This document shows, piece by piece, positions 25,864-34,941 of a DNA stretch of 64,000 nt (the first letter of the stretch is position 1; each line of letters begins with the position of its first letter). Both the position numbers and the translations under genes were made by a program. The DNA is taken from NCBI RefSeq assembly GCF_002849225.1, contig NZ_PKMC01000001.1, forward strand, positions 956,476 to 1,020,475, read 5' to 3'. Under the pieces are notes generated by a model. It saw only the letters and a program-made list of their open reading frames with translations, searched no databases and had not been told where the DNA came from. The DNA is from Actinomyces sp. UMB0138. GTDB taxonomy: Bacteria > Bacillota > Negativicutes > Veillonellales > Veillonellaceae.

Positions 25864-25905
25864 GGTGCCCGAATAAGGTTTGCCTATTTCGGTCCACCCA
25901 TTTTT
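25863..25905 (+). terminator. attenuator terminator in the cysK leader
   Basis: Hairpin with paired blocks GGGTG/CACCC, CCGAA/TTCGG and AGG/CCT around a TTTG loop, followed by ATTTTT. It lies between the Cys-rich leader peptide and cysK. A ribosome paused at the last Cys codon would cover its left arm and allow read-through; a released ribosome would not. Confidence 0.75.
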
Positions 25906-25954
25906 ACCCATTTTCTGAATTCACTTACACACCTATTTTTACAAGGATATTTAT

Positions 25955-26887
25955 ATGACCATCGCAGCTAACGTTTCTGAACTGGTAGGCAAGACTCCGC
26001 TAGTAAAGCTCAATAAGATCGCGAAAGACATTCCCGCCGAGGTCGTCGCAAAGGTCGAGGCCTTCAACCCTGCGTCCTCGGTCAAGGATCGCATTGCGGT
26101 AGCAATTATTGATGCCGCCGAGGCTTCCGGAGAACTGCCCGCAGGCGGCACCATCGTGGAATCCACTTCGGGTAACACCGGCGTCGCACTGGCAATGGTC
26201 GGCGCTGCCCGCGGCTACAACGTTGTTGTAACCATGCCGGAATCCATGTCGAAGGAGCGTCGCATCTTGATGCGCGCTTTCGGCGCCGAACTGGTGCTGA
26301 CTCCCGCTTCTGAGGGCATGCAGGGAACCGTAGATGCAGCAAAGAAGATTGTTGAGGAGCGCCGCGGAGCGGTGCTGGCTTCCCAGTTCACCAACGAAGC
26401 CAACCCTAAGATCCATCGCGAGACTACTGCCGAAGAGATCTGGGCTGACACCGATGGCAAGGTTGACGCATTCGTTGCCGGCGTCGGCACTGGCGGCACA
26501 GTTTCTGGCGTGGCAGAGACCCTGAAGAAGCACAACCCAGACATCAAGATTTTCGCAGTTGAACCTGCAGAATCTCCGCTCCTCAGCGAAGGCAAGGCGG
26601 GCCCGCACAAGATTCAGGGAATTGGCGCTAACTTCGTTCCCAAGAACTACAACAGTGATGTGGTCGACGAGGTACTGACGGTGCCCGGAGACGAGGCAAT
26701 CGCAACTGCACAGAAGCTGGCCCGCGACGAAGGCCTGCTAGTTGGCATTTCTGCTGGCGCTGCCACCTATGCCGCGCTGCAGGTCGCCTCTCGCCCCGAA
26801 TTCGAGGGCAAGCGCATTGTCACGCTGTTGCCCGACACTGGCGAGCGGTACCTGTCCACCCCACTTTTTGCTAAATTCGCAGAATAG
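25955..26887 (+). CDS. cysK: O-acetylserine sulfhydrylase (cysteine synthase A)
   Basis: PLP enzyme that makes cysteine from O-acetylserine and sulfide. It is 310 aa, with the PLP lysine Lys44 in ASSVKDRIA and the substrate loop TSGNTG at residues 71-76; the PLP phosphate loop GTGGT is also present. The ATG at 25955 follows ACAAGGATATTTAT (a modest ribosome site). It is 44 bp upstream of cysE, so the two enzymes, which bind each other in the cysteine synthase complex, are encoded together. Expression is probably set by the Cys-rich leader and terminator. Confidence 0.97.
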   Translation: MTIAANVSELVGKTPLVKLNKIAKDIPAEVVAKVEAFNPASSVKDRIAVAIIDAAEASGELPAGGTIVESTSGNTGVALAMVGAARGYNVVVTMPESMSKERRILMRAFGAELVLTPASEGMQGTVDAAKKIVEERRGAVLASQFTNEANPKIHRETTAEEIWADTDGKVDAFVAGVGTGGTVSGVAETLKKHNPDIKIFAVEPAESPLLSEGKAGPHKIQGIGANFVPKNYNSDVVDEVLTVPGDEAIATAQKLARDEGLLVGISAGAATYAALQVASRPEFEGKRIVTLLPDTGERYLSTPLFAKFAE

Positions 26888-26931
26888 GAACTAAAAGCGC
26901 CTAGAGCGCCAGGAAGGGAGACAATATCAAA

Positions 26932-27519
26932 ATGCACACTCACCCCAAAGGCTCCCTCCTGGCGCTTTTGCGCGAAGATGTAGAAACCGCCCAGAAGCGC
27001 GATCCGGCCGCAAGGTCGAAAGTAGAAGTTGCGCTCACCTACCCGGGCGTCCACGCGCTGTGGGGCTACCGCATGGCGCATTCCCTGTGGAAGAAGAAAC
27101 ATCCTCTTGCCGCCCGCGTGATCTCGTCCCTAGCGCGAGTGCTCACCGGGGTCGACATTCACCCGGGAGCCACTATTGGGCGGCGCCTTTTCATCGACCA
27201 CGCAGTAGGAACGGTAATTGGCGAGACTGCACAGGTCGGCGAAGATTGCGTCCTGTTTCACCAGGTAACTTTAGGAGGAGTCTCGATGACTCCTGGGAAA
27301 CGCCACCCCACCATTGGGGATCGAGTGATGATCGGATCCGGAGTAAAGGTGCTGGGCCCCATCGAGGTGGGCTCGGATTCGAAGATTGGCGCAAATGCCG
27401 TAGTAACCAAACCCGTGCCCGAGCGCACTGTAGCTATCGGGATTCCTGCAAAAAACTCCCCTTTGACAAGACAAGAAAACGACGAAGACCTGATAATAGA
27501 CCCAACGCTATACATTTAG
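26932..27519 (+). CDS. cysE: serine O-acetyltransferase
   Basis: Acetylates serine with acetyl-CoA, the step before CysK. The 195-aa form lacks the long N-terminal extension of the E. coli enzyme. The left-handed beta-helix shows hexapeptide repeats and the catalytic His-Asp region (IDHAVGTVIGETAQVGEDC) followed by HQVTLGG. A ribosome site AGGAAGGGAG lies upstream. The C-terminus ends in LIIDPTLYI; a terminal Ile is the feature that lets CysE bind the CysK active site. Confidence 0.95.
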   Translation: MHTHPKGSLLALLREDVETAQKRDPAARSKVEVALTYPGVHALWGYRMAHSLWKKKHPLAARVISSLARVLTGVDIHPGATIGRRLFIDHAVGTVIGETAQVGEDCVLFHQVTLGGVSMTPGKRHPTIGDRVMIGSGVKVLGPIEVGSDSKIGANAVVTKPVPERTVAIGIPAKNSPLTRQENDEDLIIDPTLYI

Positions 27520-27526
27520 GACTGCA

Positions 27527-28423
27527 ATGGGTAACTTCAACGAATTCCTGATCGAAATCATCGACGGCGACGCTGCCGCATGGGACAAGGCGACCCAAAT
27601 TTTGAGCCGCAAGCTCGCTCCCACTTCCTTTTCCGGCGCGTTCTTCCTGCTGCGCCAGGCTGGCCACCCGGATCGAGTCACCGTCGCCGATATATATGCT
27701 CTAGAGGCCGCTGGGCATCCACTGAACAAATCCCAGATTGAAGCCGTTTTTGCCGATGAAGACGGAAGTATAGCCGCGGCACTAAGCGCTTTGGCTCCGA
27801 CTGCACAGTTGGCCAATATGCCACAAGAGGCCCTGGCTGCCCAAGGTGAAGTAGTGGCGGTAGTAAATGCCCTCACCCAGACTGCGGACCTGCGCCCCAG
27901 CCAGGCTCGTGCCCTGGCTGCCAGATTGCGCCCCGAAGTGATCCCCGCCCTCACTAAAGGGATGCGGAAGGCACTGGACTTAGAAGGCGAGCTTCCCGAA
28001 CAAGTAGCCCAAATCCGAGACCTGGTAACAGACGCCAACTTGCGTCATCAGTTCCACTATCTGCGTCTTGCCGCGCAGGTCCCCTCGGAATTAGGAGACC
28101 TGGTGGTTTTGCAGGTGCTTGCCGAAGAAATCTGGGCAGAGAACAAAATTGCCCAGGCCGCTCAGAAGGCTGCTAAGAAAGCCGAGAAGGCCGCGAAGGA
28201 GGCTTTAGCTAAAGGCGAAGAACGCGCCCGCTCGCTACTAAGTGAACAGGAAAAGCAACGGCAAAAAGCTGCAGAGAAGGCTAATAAAGAGAAGAAGAAA
28301 CGCGCCAAAGCTGCTAGGCGCAAAGAACTCAAGGCACAAGAGGAAGCCGCATTCCAGGCAGAACGCAAGCGGCTAGAAAAAGAGCTGGCGTCTTCTCCGT
28401 TCTCGAATATCTCTAAGCTGTGA
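27527..28423 (+). CDS. unrecognised protein with charged coiled-coil tail, in the cysK-cysE operon
   Basis: 298 aa, not recognised. Residues 1-200 look globular and alpha-helical with repeated Leu/Ala heptads (for example SAALSALAPTAQLANMP, LRPSQARALAARLRP). Residues about 205-285 are a run of Lys, Glu and Ala (KKAEKAAKEALAKG, KANKEKKKRAKAARRKELK) that should form a long helix or coiled coil and may bind RNA or ribosomes. No membrane segment or signal peptide is seen. It starts seven bases after cysE, so it is co-transcribed with the cysteine genes, but nothing links it to sulfur chemistry. Confidence 0.7.
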   Translation: MGNFNEFLIEIIDGDAAAWDKATQILSRKLAPTSFSGAFFLLRQAGHPDRVTVADIYALEAAGHPLNKSQIEAVFADEDGSIAAALSALAPTAQLANMPQEALAAQGEVVAVVNALTQTADLRPSQARALAARLRPEVIPALTKGMRKALDLEGELPEQVAQIRDLVTDANLRHQFHYLRLAAQVPSELGDLVVLQVLAEEIWAENKIAQAAQKAAKKAEKAAKEALAKGEERARSLLSEQEKQRQKAAEKANKEKKKRAKAARRKELKAQEEAAFQAERKRLEKELASSPFSNISKL

Positions 28424-28457
28424 CACATCCACTATGCCTTCGGGATACCCTGAGGGC

Positions 28458-30425
28458 ATGAGTGCAAAGTTAATTGCTGGAGTAATAGAGCCGGAAGCCC
28501 AAGATAAGTCCGTTCGCCCTCAGGATGACTTCTACAGGCATGCGAACGGCGCTTGGATAGACGAGCACGTAATTCCCTCAGATCAGGCTGCCGACGGCGA
28601 GTTTCACCAGCTTCGGCAGAACGCGTTGAGGCAGTGCCGGGAATTGATCGAATCGTGCGGAGATTCTGACGAGGAACGCAAGATTTCGATCCTCTACCGC
28701 GCCTACACCGATCTTGACGCAATCGAAAAAGCAGGCACACAACCTTTGCAGGAGCATCTACGCCTGATTGAGCAAACTCAACGAGCAGACTTTGAAACCT
28801 TGCTGGGAAAGCTCGGCCGCGAAGGCCTGTGTGGTTGGCTCGATGTGTTTGTCGACGCCAGCCCCGATGATCCCGAGACGAATATGTTGAAGGTATACCA
28901 GGGCGGCCTCGGCCTCCCCGAGAAGGCCTACTACGAGGACGAGTCCTACGAAGAGGTGCGCGGACAGTACCGCGACTATATTGCCCAAATTTTCACCTTG
29001 GCAGGTTTTTCCGAGGAGGCAGACAGGGCTCAGTCCGTATTCAATTTTGAGCGCGCCCTTGCGAAGGCCCACTGGCCAATCGCCGAGTGCAGAGACGTGG
29101 CAAAGACACACAATCTTTTGCCTGCCTCCCAGCTGAAGGAGCTTGCTCCTGATTTCGATTGGGATCAATGGTGGGAAGCCTCTGGGATAGCCCCCACTAC
29201 TCTGCACGTATACCAGCCATCCTTCATTGAGGGCGCAGGCAAGGTGTGGGCGCAGGCTACGGATGAGCAAATCCGCGATTGGCTGCGCTTCCATGTGATC
29301 TCTGCGCAGGCCTCCCAGCTTCCGGAGGCTTTCAGGAAAGCCCGCTTTGATTTCTATGGGCGCAAGCTGTCCGGGCAAGAAGAGATGCCACCACGGTGGA
29401 AGTCAGCAGTAAGTTTCGTCGATTCCGCGGTGGGTTTTGCCCTGGGCAAGCTCTACGTGGCGAAGCACTTCCCGCCAGAGTCCAAGAAGCTGATCGACGA
29501 GCTAGTTGAAGACCTGCTGGCCGCGTACAAGGAAGCGATCTCGACTCTCGACTGGATGGGCCCGCTAACCCGCGAGCGCGCGCTCGAGAAACTGTCGTTG
29601 TTTACCCCGAAGATTGCCTACCCGGATAAGTGGCGCGACTATTCTAAGTTGGAGCTGTCCGAGACCGATTCACTTCCGCAGCTATCGCAGAAGGTGGCGG
29701 AGTTCTATTTCAACCGCGAGGTCGGAAAGATTGGCAAACCGGTAGACCACTCTGAGTGGTACATGACTCCGCAGACTGTGAATGCTTACTACAGTCCTTC
29801 TTCTAACGAGATTGCTTTCCCGGCAGCAATTTTGCAGGCACCTTTCTTTGCTCCTGACGTCGATGCGGCTGTTAATTATGGTGCGATTGGTGCTGTTATT
29901 GGTCACGAGATCGGGCACGGCTTCGATGATCAGGGCGCCAGGTACGACGGGCACGGGGCTTTGCATAATTGGTGGAGTAAGCAGGACGAGGCGGCTTTTA
30001 ATGCCCGCACCTCATCGCTGATTGACCAGTATTCGCAATACAGCCCTGCCGCGCTCGACGACAAATTCAAAGTGGATGGGCGCCTTACAATTGGCGAAAA
30101 TATTGGCGATCTAGGTGGCCTTGGAATAGCTCTTAGGGCGTACAAAAAGCACTTGGAAAAGGAGTCCCTGACTTTGCAGGATGCCCCAACTATTGATGGG
30201 CTTTCCGCATTGGAACGCTTTTTCTATTCTTGGGCTCGTATTTGGCGGTCGAAGAAACATAATGAGCTAGCTATTCAACTTTTAGCGACCGATCCGCATT
30301 CCCCGGATGAATTTAGGTGCAATGGCGTTCTGCAGAATCTTGATGAGTTCGCAGATTGCTTCCATGTTCAGCCCGGAGATGGAATGTGGCGTGATCCTGC
30401 AGATCGTATCAGGATTTGGTCTTAA
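28458..30425 (+). CDS. pepO: M13 family zinc endopeptidase (neprilysin/PepO type)
   Basis: 655 aa from the ATG at 28458 (an in-frame ATG at 28434 is less likely because MSAKLIAGV fits the family start). The zinc site is HEIGH at residues 483-487, with the third ligand Glu547 in ENIGDLGG and the substrate motif NAYYSPSSNEI. The usual N-terminal element DFYRHANGAWID is present. There is no signal peptide or membrane anchor, so it acts in the cytoplasm on oligopeptides. Followed by the M1 aminopeptidase, which would complete peptide breakdown. Confidence 0.93.
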   Translation: MSAKLIAGVIEPEAQDKSVRPQDDFYRHANGAWIDEHVIPSDQAADGEFHQLRQNALRQCRELIESCGDSDEERKISILYRAYTDLDAIEKAGTQPLQEHLRLIEQTQRADFETLLGKLGREGLCGWLDVFVDASPDDPETNMLKVYQGGLGLPEKAYYEDESYEEVRGQYRDYIAQIFTLAGFSEEADRAQSVFNFERALAKAHWPIAECRDVAKTHNLLPASQLKELAPDFDWDQWWEASGIAPTTLHVYQPSFIEGAGKVWAQATDEQIRDWLRFHVISAQASQLPEAFRKARFDFYGRKLSGQEEMPPRWKSAVSFVDSAVGFALGKLYVAKHFPPESKKLIDELVEDLLAAYKEAISTLDWMGPLTRERALEKLSLFTPKIAYPDKWRDYSKLELSETDSLPQLSQKVAEFYFNREVGKIGKPVDHSEWYMTPQTVNAYYSPSSNEIAFPAAILQAPFFAPDVDAAVNYGAIGAVIGHEIGHGFDDQGARYDGHGALHNWWSKQDEAAFNARTSSLIDQYSQYSPAALDDKFKVDGRLTIGENIGDLGGLGIALRAYKKHLEKESLTLQDAPTIDGLSALERFFYSWARIWRSKKHNELAIQLLATDPHSPDEFRCNGVLQNLDEFADCFHVQPGDGMWRDPADRIRIWS

Positions 30426-30492
30426 CACTAAAGGCCCAAAAAGTGCAACAATATAATCAACCCATTTGTAAAGAAAACTAGAGGGAGGCTCA

Positions 30493-33030
30493 ATGCCCGG
30501 GCAAAATTTAACCCGCGCTGAGGCAGTATCAAGGAAAAACGTCGTAGACGTACATTCCTACGATGTTGCCCTTGATCTTACGCAGGGCGAGGAAACGTTC
30601 AGGTCCCACACGGTAGTCACTTTCTCTGCTACCGAAGGTGAAAGCACCTTCATTGACCTGATTTCCCCCTTCGTGCACCGGATCGTTCTGAACGGCAAGG
30701 AACTCGAGACTGGACTACACCAGGATTCCCGCATTGCCCTTTCTGATCTTCAGGATTCAAACACGCTCGAGGTCGCAGCGGACTGTGCTTACATGCACAC
30801 CGGCGAAGGTATGCACCGTTTCGTTGATCCGGCAGACGGGCAGGCCTACGTATACACCCAGTTTGAGGTGCCCGATTCGCGGCGCGTCTTTGCTGTTTTT
30901 GAACAGCCTGATCTGAAGGCTACCTTCAAGTTCAAGGTCACTGTTCCGGCCGGCTGGGTAGTGTTCTCGAACTCCATTACTCCTGCCCCGCAGAAGGACC
31001 AGGATGCTTGGACTTACGACTTTGAGCCCTCCGAAAAGATCTCCTCTTACATCACCGCCATCGTTGCGGGACCGTACAAGGGAGTGACAGATCAGCTGAC
31101 TTCCTCCGACGGCCGCACCATTCCGCTTGGTGTCTACTGCCGTGCCTCTCTAGAAGAGCACCTTGACGCCGATCGCATCATCGACGTGACCAAGCAGGGC
31201 TTTGGTTTCTACGAGAAGATGTACAACCGGCCGTACCCATTCACGAAGTATGACCAGATCTTCGTACCCGAGTACAACGCCGGCGCAATGGAGAACGCAG
31301 GCTGCATTACCTTCCGTGATCAGTACCTGTTCCGCACTCCCCCGACTCGCGCCCAGCTCGGTACCCGTGCCAACACCATCTTGCACGAACTGGCACACAT
31401 GTGGTTTGGCGACCTGGTCACCATGAAGTGGTGGAACGATCTGTGGCTGAATGAATCTTTCGCCGAGTTCATGTCTCACCAGTGCTCCGCAGAAGCCACT
31501 GAGTATGAGGATGCTTGGACCGCTTTCGGTTCTAGGAAGGCTTGGGGTACCACCCAGGATCAATTGCCTTCTACGCACCCAATTGCTGCCGAGATCAATG
31601 ACCTGAACGACATCGAGGTCAACTTCGACGGGATCACCTATGCAAAGGGCGCTGCTGTGCTGCGTCAGTTGGTGGCATACGTGGGCCGCGAGAACTTCGA
31701 GAAGGGCCTGCACGCATACTTCGACGAGCATGCCTGGGGCAACACCGAGCTAGCAGACCTACTCTCGAAGCTGTCCGAAGCTTCCGGTCGCGATCTAGAC
31801 GAGTGGGCCAAGGTATGGCTGCAGGAAGCAGGCATTACCCTGCTACGTACCAGCGTGTCGACTGACGAGGACGGAACCATCCGCGACCTGTCGATCGTGC
31901 AGGAACTACCCATGGAGGGCACTTCTCTTCGTCCTCACCGCCTCACGGTGGGCGCGTACAACCTGCAGGACGGCAAGCTCGTGCGCACAGCCCGGTGGGA
32001 GCTGGATGTGGATGGAGCCCGCACTCCTGTAAGCGAGGCAGTGGGAACCAAGCGTCCTGACGTCATCGTCTTAAACGACGAGGATCTGGGCTACGCAAAG
32101 ATCAGGCTAGATGAGGACTCCTTCAAGTTTGCCCTCGATCACATTGGCGATTTCGAGGATCCTCTCCCCCGCTCTGTCGTTATGCAGAGCCTGTGGGATC
32201 AGTGCCGCGACGGACAGATCAGCGCTCGCGCCTACATCGACGCTTCTCTTCCTTCGGTGGCAGCGGAAACCGATTCAGCACAGCGGGCCCTGGTTGCTTC
32301 GCACATGATCGCGGCCGCAACCGTGTATTCCAACCCGGCTACCCGCGATCAGACTGTAGCAGACCTGTCCCGAAGGCTACACCTGATGGCAGTAGCCCAG
32401 CCGTCTGGTTCCGACGCCCAAAAGCAGCTGCTGCTTGCCGCCGCCCATGTGGCTGTCGGTGCAGAGCTGGATTGGCTCAAGGCGCTGCTAGATGGTTCAG
32501 AGACCATGACGGGGATCGAAATTAAGTCTGAAGTTCGCTGGACCCTAATTCGCGAACTGGCTGCTGCGGGTGCCATCGATGAAGCATTCATCGATGAGGA
32601 GTTGGCAGCTGACGACACCTTGTCGGGCCGCGAAGAGGCCGCAGCCTCGAAGGCATCCCTACCCTCTAACAGGCAGGGGGCGCACGAGCGCATGCTCTCT
32701 GACACCTCGATCCCGAACGGTACGCTATCCGAGATGCTCTCGGCATACTCTTCTACCGGATGGCGCAACCCTGGCGACACTGCCCATATCGACCACTACT
32801 TCGAGCAGATCAATTCTGTGTGGGACTCTTTCACCTTCCACATGGCCGAGGACATCATCAACGATTTGTTCCCGGATCAGCTAGTTGGTCTTCCCGGCGA
32901 AGATGTAGTTGCCCAGGCAGAGAAGTGGCTACAGGAGAACGAGCAGGCTACTCCGGCGCTGCGTCGTTGCATCATCGAGTGCTTGGACTTCGCAAAGCGT
33001 GCCAGCAAGGCTCAGGCTGCTGACAAGTAG
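30493..33030 (+). CDS. pepN: aminopeptidase N (M1 family)
   Basis: 845-aa zinc metallopeptidase that removes N-terminal residues from peptides. The substrate-anchoring motif GAMEN is at residues 264-268, the zinc motif HELAH at 298-302 and the third ligand Glu321 in NESFAE. The C-terminal ERAP1-like helical domain is complete. The ribosome site GGGAGG stands before the ATG. It ends in a strong terminator. The length and domain order match the actinobacterial PepN. Confidence 0.96.
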   Translation: MPGQNLTRAEAVSRKNVVDVHSYDVALDLTQGEETFRSHTVVTFSATEGESTFIDLISPFVHRIVLNGKELETGLHQDSRIALSDLQDSNTLEVAADCAYMHTGEGMHRFVDPADGQAYVYTQFEVPDSRRVFAVFEQPDLKATFKFKVTVPAGWVVFSNSITPAPQKDQDAWTYDFEPSEKISSYITAIVAGPYKGVTDQLTSSDGRTIPLGVYCRASLEEHLDADRIIDVTKQGFGFYEKMYNRPYPFTKYDQIFVPEYNAGAMENAGCITFRDQYLFRTPPTRAQLGTRANTILHELAHMWFGDLVTMKWWNDLWLNESFAEFMSHQCSAEATEYEDAWTAFGSRKAWGTTQDQLPSTHPIAAEINDLNDIEVNFDGITYAKGAAVLRQLVAYVGRENFEKGLHAYFDEHAWGNTELADLLSKLSEASGRDLDEWAKVWLQEAGITLLRTSVSTDEDGTIRDLSIVQELPMEGTSLRPHRLTVGAYNLQDGKLVRTARWELDVDGARTPVSEAVGTKRPDVIVLNDEDLGYAKIRLDEDSFKFALDHIGDFEDPLPRSVVMQSLWDQCRDGQISARAYIDASLPSVAAETDSAQRALVASHMIAAATVYSNPATRDQTVADLSRRLHLMAVAQPSGSDAQKQLLLAAAHVAVGAELDWLKALLDGSETMTGIEIKSEVRWTLIRELAAAGAIDEAFIDEELAADDTLSGREEAAASKASLPSNRQGAHERMLSDTSIPNGTLSEMLSAYSSTGWRNPGDTAHIDHYFEQINSVWDSFTFHMAEDIINDLFPDQLVGLPGEDVVAQAEKWLQENEQATPALRRCIIECLDFAKRASKAQAADK

Positions 33031-33045
33031 CATTTGTTAGTAACT

Positions 33046-33076
33046 GTGGAGGGGCGCTAAGCGCCCCTCCACTTTT
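33046..33076 (+). terminator. intrinsic terminator after pepN
   Basis: 12-bp perfect stem GTGGAGGGGCGC/GCGCCCCTCCAC, loop TAA, then TTTT. It separates pepN from the convergent PTS permease gene. Confidence 0.9.
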
Positions 33077-33110
33077 ATGCTTGAGGGCGCCTTCAGATCC
33101 GCAGCGGAGG

Positions 33111-34502
33111 CTACTGACTTTTCTTTGCCTTCTTCTTAGAGGAGCGGCCGGGGGTAGGAATATCGAAATACCTAATCGCACCCGTGAAGAGCACGTAATA
33201 GATCAGGAAGTAGGCCACAGCTAGTAGAAGCACCAGCAGAGTGCCGGTAGCACCCGAGCTGGACAGTTCCGCCGACCGGGTAAAGTTCAGCAGATAGTCC
33301 ACTCCCCCAGCGCTGAAGGAATAACCGCTACGAATTCCGAGCGCTGCACAGATCATCATTGATGATGACACCAAAAAGGCATGAATTAAATAGAGCGGTA
33401 CGGCAGCGTACGCAAAAGCAAACTCGATGGGCTCGGTAATCCCAGTTAGGAAGGAAGCGACTGCCCCAGAGAGCATCAGCGCTCCCACCCGTTTGCGCTG
33501 TTTCGCGCCGGCACACCTATACATGGCCAGTGCCGCCCCTGGCAGCCCACCCATCATGATTGGGAACATGCCCGTCATATATGCGCCCGGCACATATCCG
33601 GCGGGTTCGAAGGTGCCTAGTTGGCCCGAGAAAAAGCACGAGAAGTCCCCGTGCATGATCTCCCCGCTAGGAGAGGTGCACGTGCCTAGTGTAAAGAAGG
33701 GAACCGCGTTCGCGATGTGGTGGAGTCCGAACGGCAGTAGTAGGCGCTGCACAAGCCCAAAAAGACCCGCCGAAGCGACAGCGCTATTACTTTGGGTCAT
33801 TACTACCCCGAGCCCTTCGGCAAACACTGTCCGGAAAATCGGATAGATGAGGGCCATAGCAACCCCCAGCAGGAGGCAAGCGCTGGTAACAACTAGGGGG
33901 ACGAACCTTCTTCCTGAGAAGAACGCGAGTGCCGAGGGCAGCCTTGTCTTATAGAACCGCGCCCACAGATAGGCAGTTACAAGGCCGACCAGTATCCCCC
34001 CGAAAACGCCATAATTAATAAGTTCTTGGCCGCCTATTCCGCACAGGCCTATGGCATCTTTCGCCTGATAGTCGATTGGAATATATTTCGACGCTGTTCG
34101 CAAGCAAGCCACCTGTTTTTCGGTCAGCGCCCCAGGTTCCCCAAGGATATGCGGAGATAGGGTGCGCAAGACGCCTGCAAATGTGAAGTATCCGATTATT
34201 GCGGCCAGTGCCGTGGATCCATCAGATTTTTTTGCAAAGCCTATTGCCACGCCTACCGCGAATAGCAAAGGCAAGTTTTCGATCACTGCGTTTCCCGCAG
34301 CTAGCAGAACTTCTGCCACCGGGATGAGGGCGGAGATAGAGGCTCCCACTCCCCGTTCGCCCAGCATATCGGCCTGCCCAAAGCGGACAAATATCGCTGC
34401 TACCGGCAGAACCGCAATGGGTAGCATCAAGGAACGCCCTAGACGCTGGGCAAGCGAGAATAACTTACCTCGCAGTGCTGCGCCTCGCTTTTTCCTATCC
34501 AT
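33111..34502 (-). CDS. PTS sugar permease EIIC, glucose/N-acetylglucosamine family
   Basis: 463-aa membrane permease with about ten hydrophobic segments. The family motifs are LMLPIAVLPVAAI near the start, VAIGFAKKSDGSTALAA, LLPFGLHHIANAVPFF and GITEPIEFAFA. There is no fused IIB or IIA domain; those parts are separate genes next door. The charged C-terminus (RSSKKKAKKSQ) ends the protein. TAGGAGCAATGA precedes the ATG. The sugar is not certain: malQ beside it suggests glucose, maltose or maltodextrin products. Confidence 0.9.
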   Translation of the reverse strand: MDRKKRGAALRGKLFSLAQRLGRSLMLPIAVLPVAAIFVRFGQADMLGERGVGASISALIPVAEVLLAAGNAVIENLPLLFAVGVAIGFAKKSDGSTALAAIIGYFTFAGVLRTLSPHILGEPGALTEKQVACLRTASKYIPIDYQAKDAIGLCGIGGQELINYGVFGGILVGLVTAYLWARFYKTRLPSALAFFSGRRFVPLVVTSACLLLGVAMALIYPIFRTVFAEGLGVVMTQSNSAVASAGLFGLVQRLLLPFGLHHIANAVPFFTLGTCTSPSGEIMHGDFSCFFSGQLGTFEPAGYVPGAYMTGMFPIMMGGLPGAALAMYRCAGAKQRKRVGALMLSGAVASFLTGITEPIEFAFAYAAVPLYLIHAFLVSSSMMICAALGIRSGYSFSAGGVDYLLNFTRSAELSSSGATGTLLVLLLAVAYFLIYYVLFTGAIRYFDIPTPGRSSKKKAKKSQ

Positions 34503-34674
34503 TCATTGCTCCTACCGGCGTTCCTCTGCCAGCTTTTCACAAGTATATCCTTATCGCTTTTTACTTCCCGGACGCGACTGAGTATCGCTTCAGGTAATCC
34601 GGTATTTTGCAGAGTCGATCTAGGTTCACTTTTGCGAACCTAATGATAGGCTCTTTATTAGTTGGATTTGTGTA

Positions 34675-34691
34675 ATGACGATGATCGTCAT
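34675..34691 (+). promoter_or_regulatory. perfect 17-bp palindrome before EIIB
   Basis: ATGACGATGATCGTCAT is a perfect inverted repeat with a one-base centre. It ends one base before the GGAGGG ribosome site of the EIIB gene, so it could be an operator or an RNA hairpin that affects translation. Confidence 0.5.
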
Positions 34692-34704
34692 GGAGGGACT
34701 GAAA

Positions 34705-34941
34705 ATGGAGCAGGCGAAGAAGATTCTTGAGGCTCTCGGTGGAGATTCCAACATTGTTGACATGGAGTCTTGCATTACCCGCCTCCGCGTCGAGGTTGCT
34801 GACCCGACCAAAGTGGACCAGGATGCTCTTACCGAATCTGGCGCCTTTGGTGTAGTTGCCGTAGGTAGCGCTATTCAGGTTGTTGTTGGTCCTACCGCAG
34901 ATCAGGTAGCCGACCAAATTGCCGAACTACGTAACAAGTAG
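34705..34941 (+). CDS. PTS EIIB, glucose family (first copy)
   Basis: 78-aa single-domain IIB protein; the phosphorylated residue is Cys23 in MESCITRLRVEV, and DPTKVDQDALTESGAFGVV and QVVVGPTAD are family features. I use the ATG at 34705, which follows GGAGGG, over the ATG at 34675. Its stop overlaps the GTG of the IIA gene. It would pass phosphate from IIA to the sugar carried by the IIC encoded on the opposite strand. Confidence 0.9.
   Translation: MEQAKKILEALGGDSNIVDMESCITRLRVEVADPTKVDQDALTESGAFGVVAVGSAIQVVVGPTADQVADQIAELRNK

Noticed and set aside
26888..26931. Small inverted repeat after cysK as a terminator
   Set aside because: Short stem with no U-run in the plus direction, and cysE follows closely with its own ribosome site, so the operon seems continuous.
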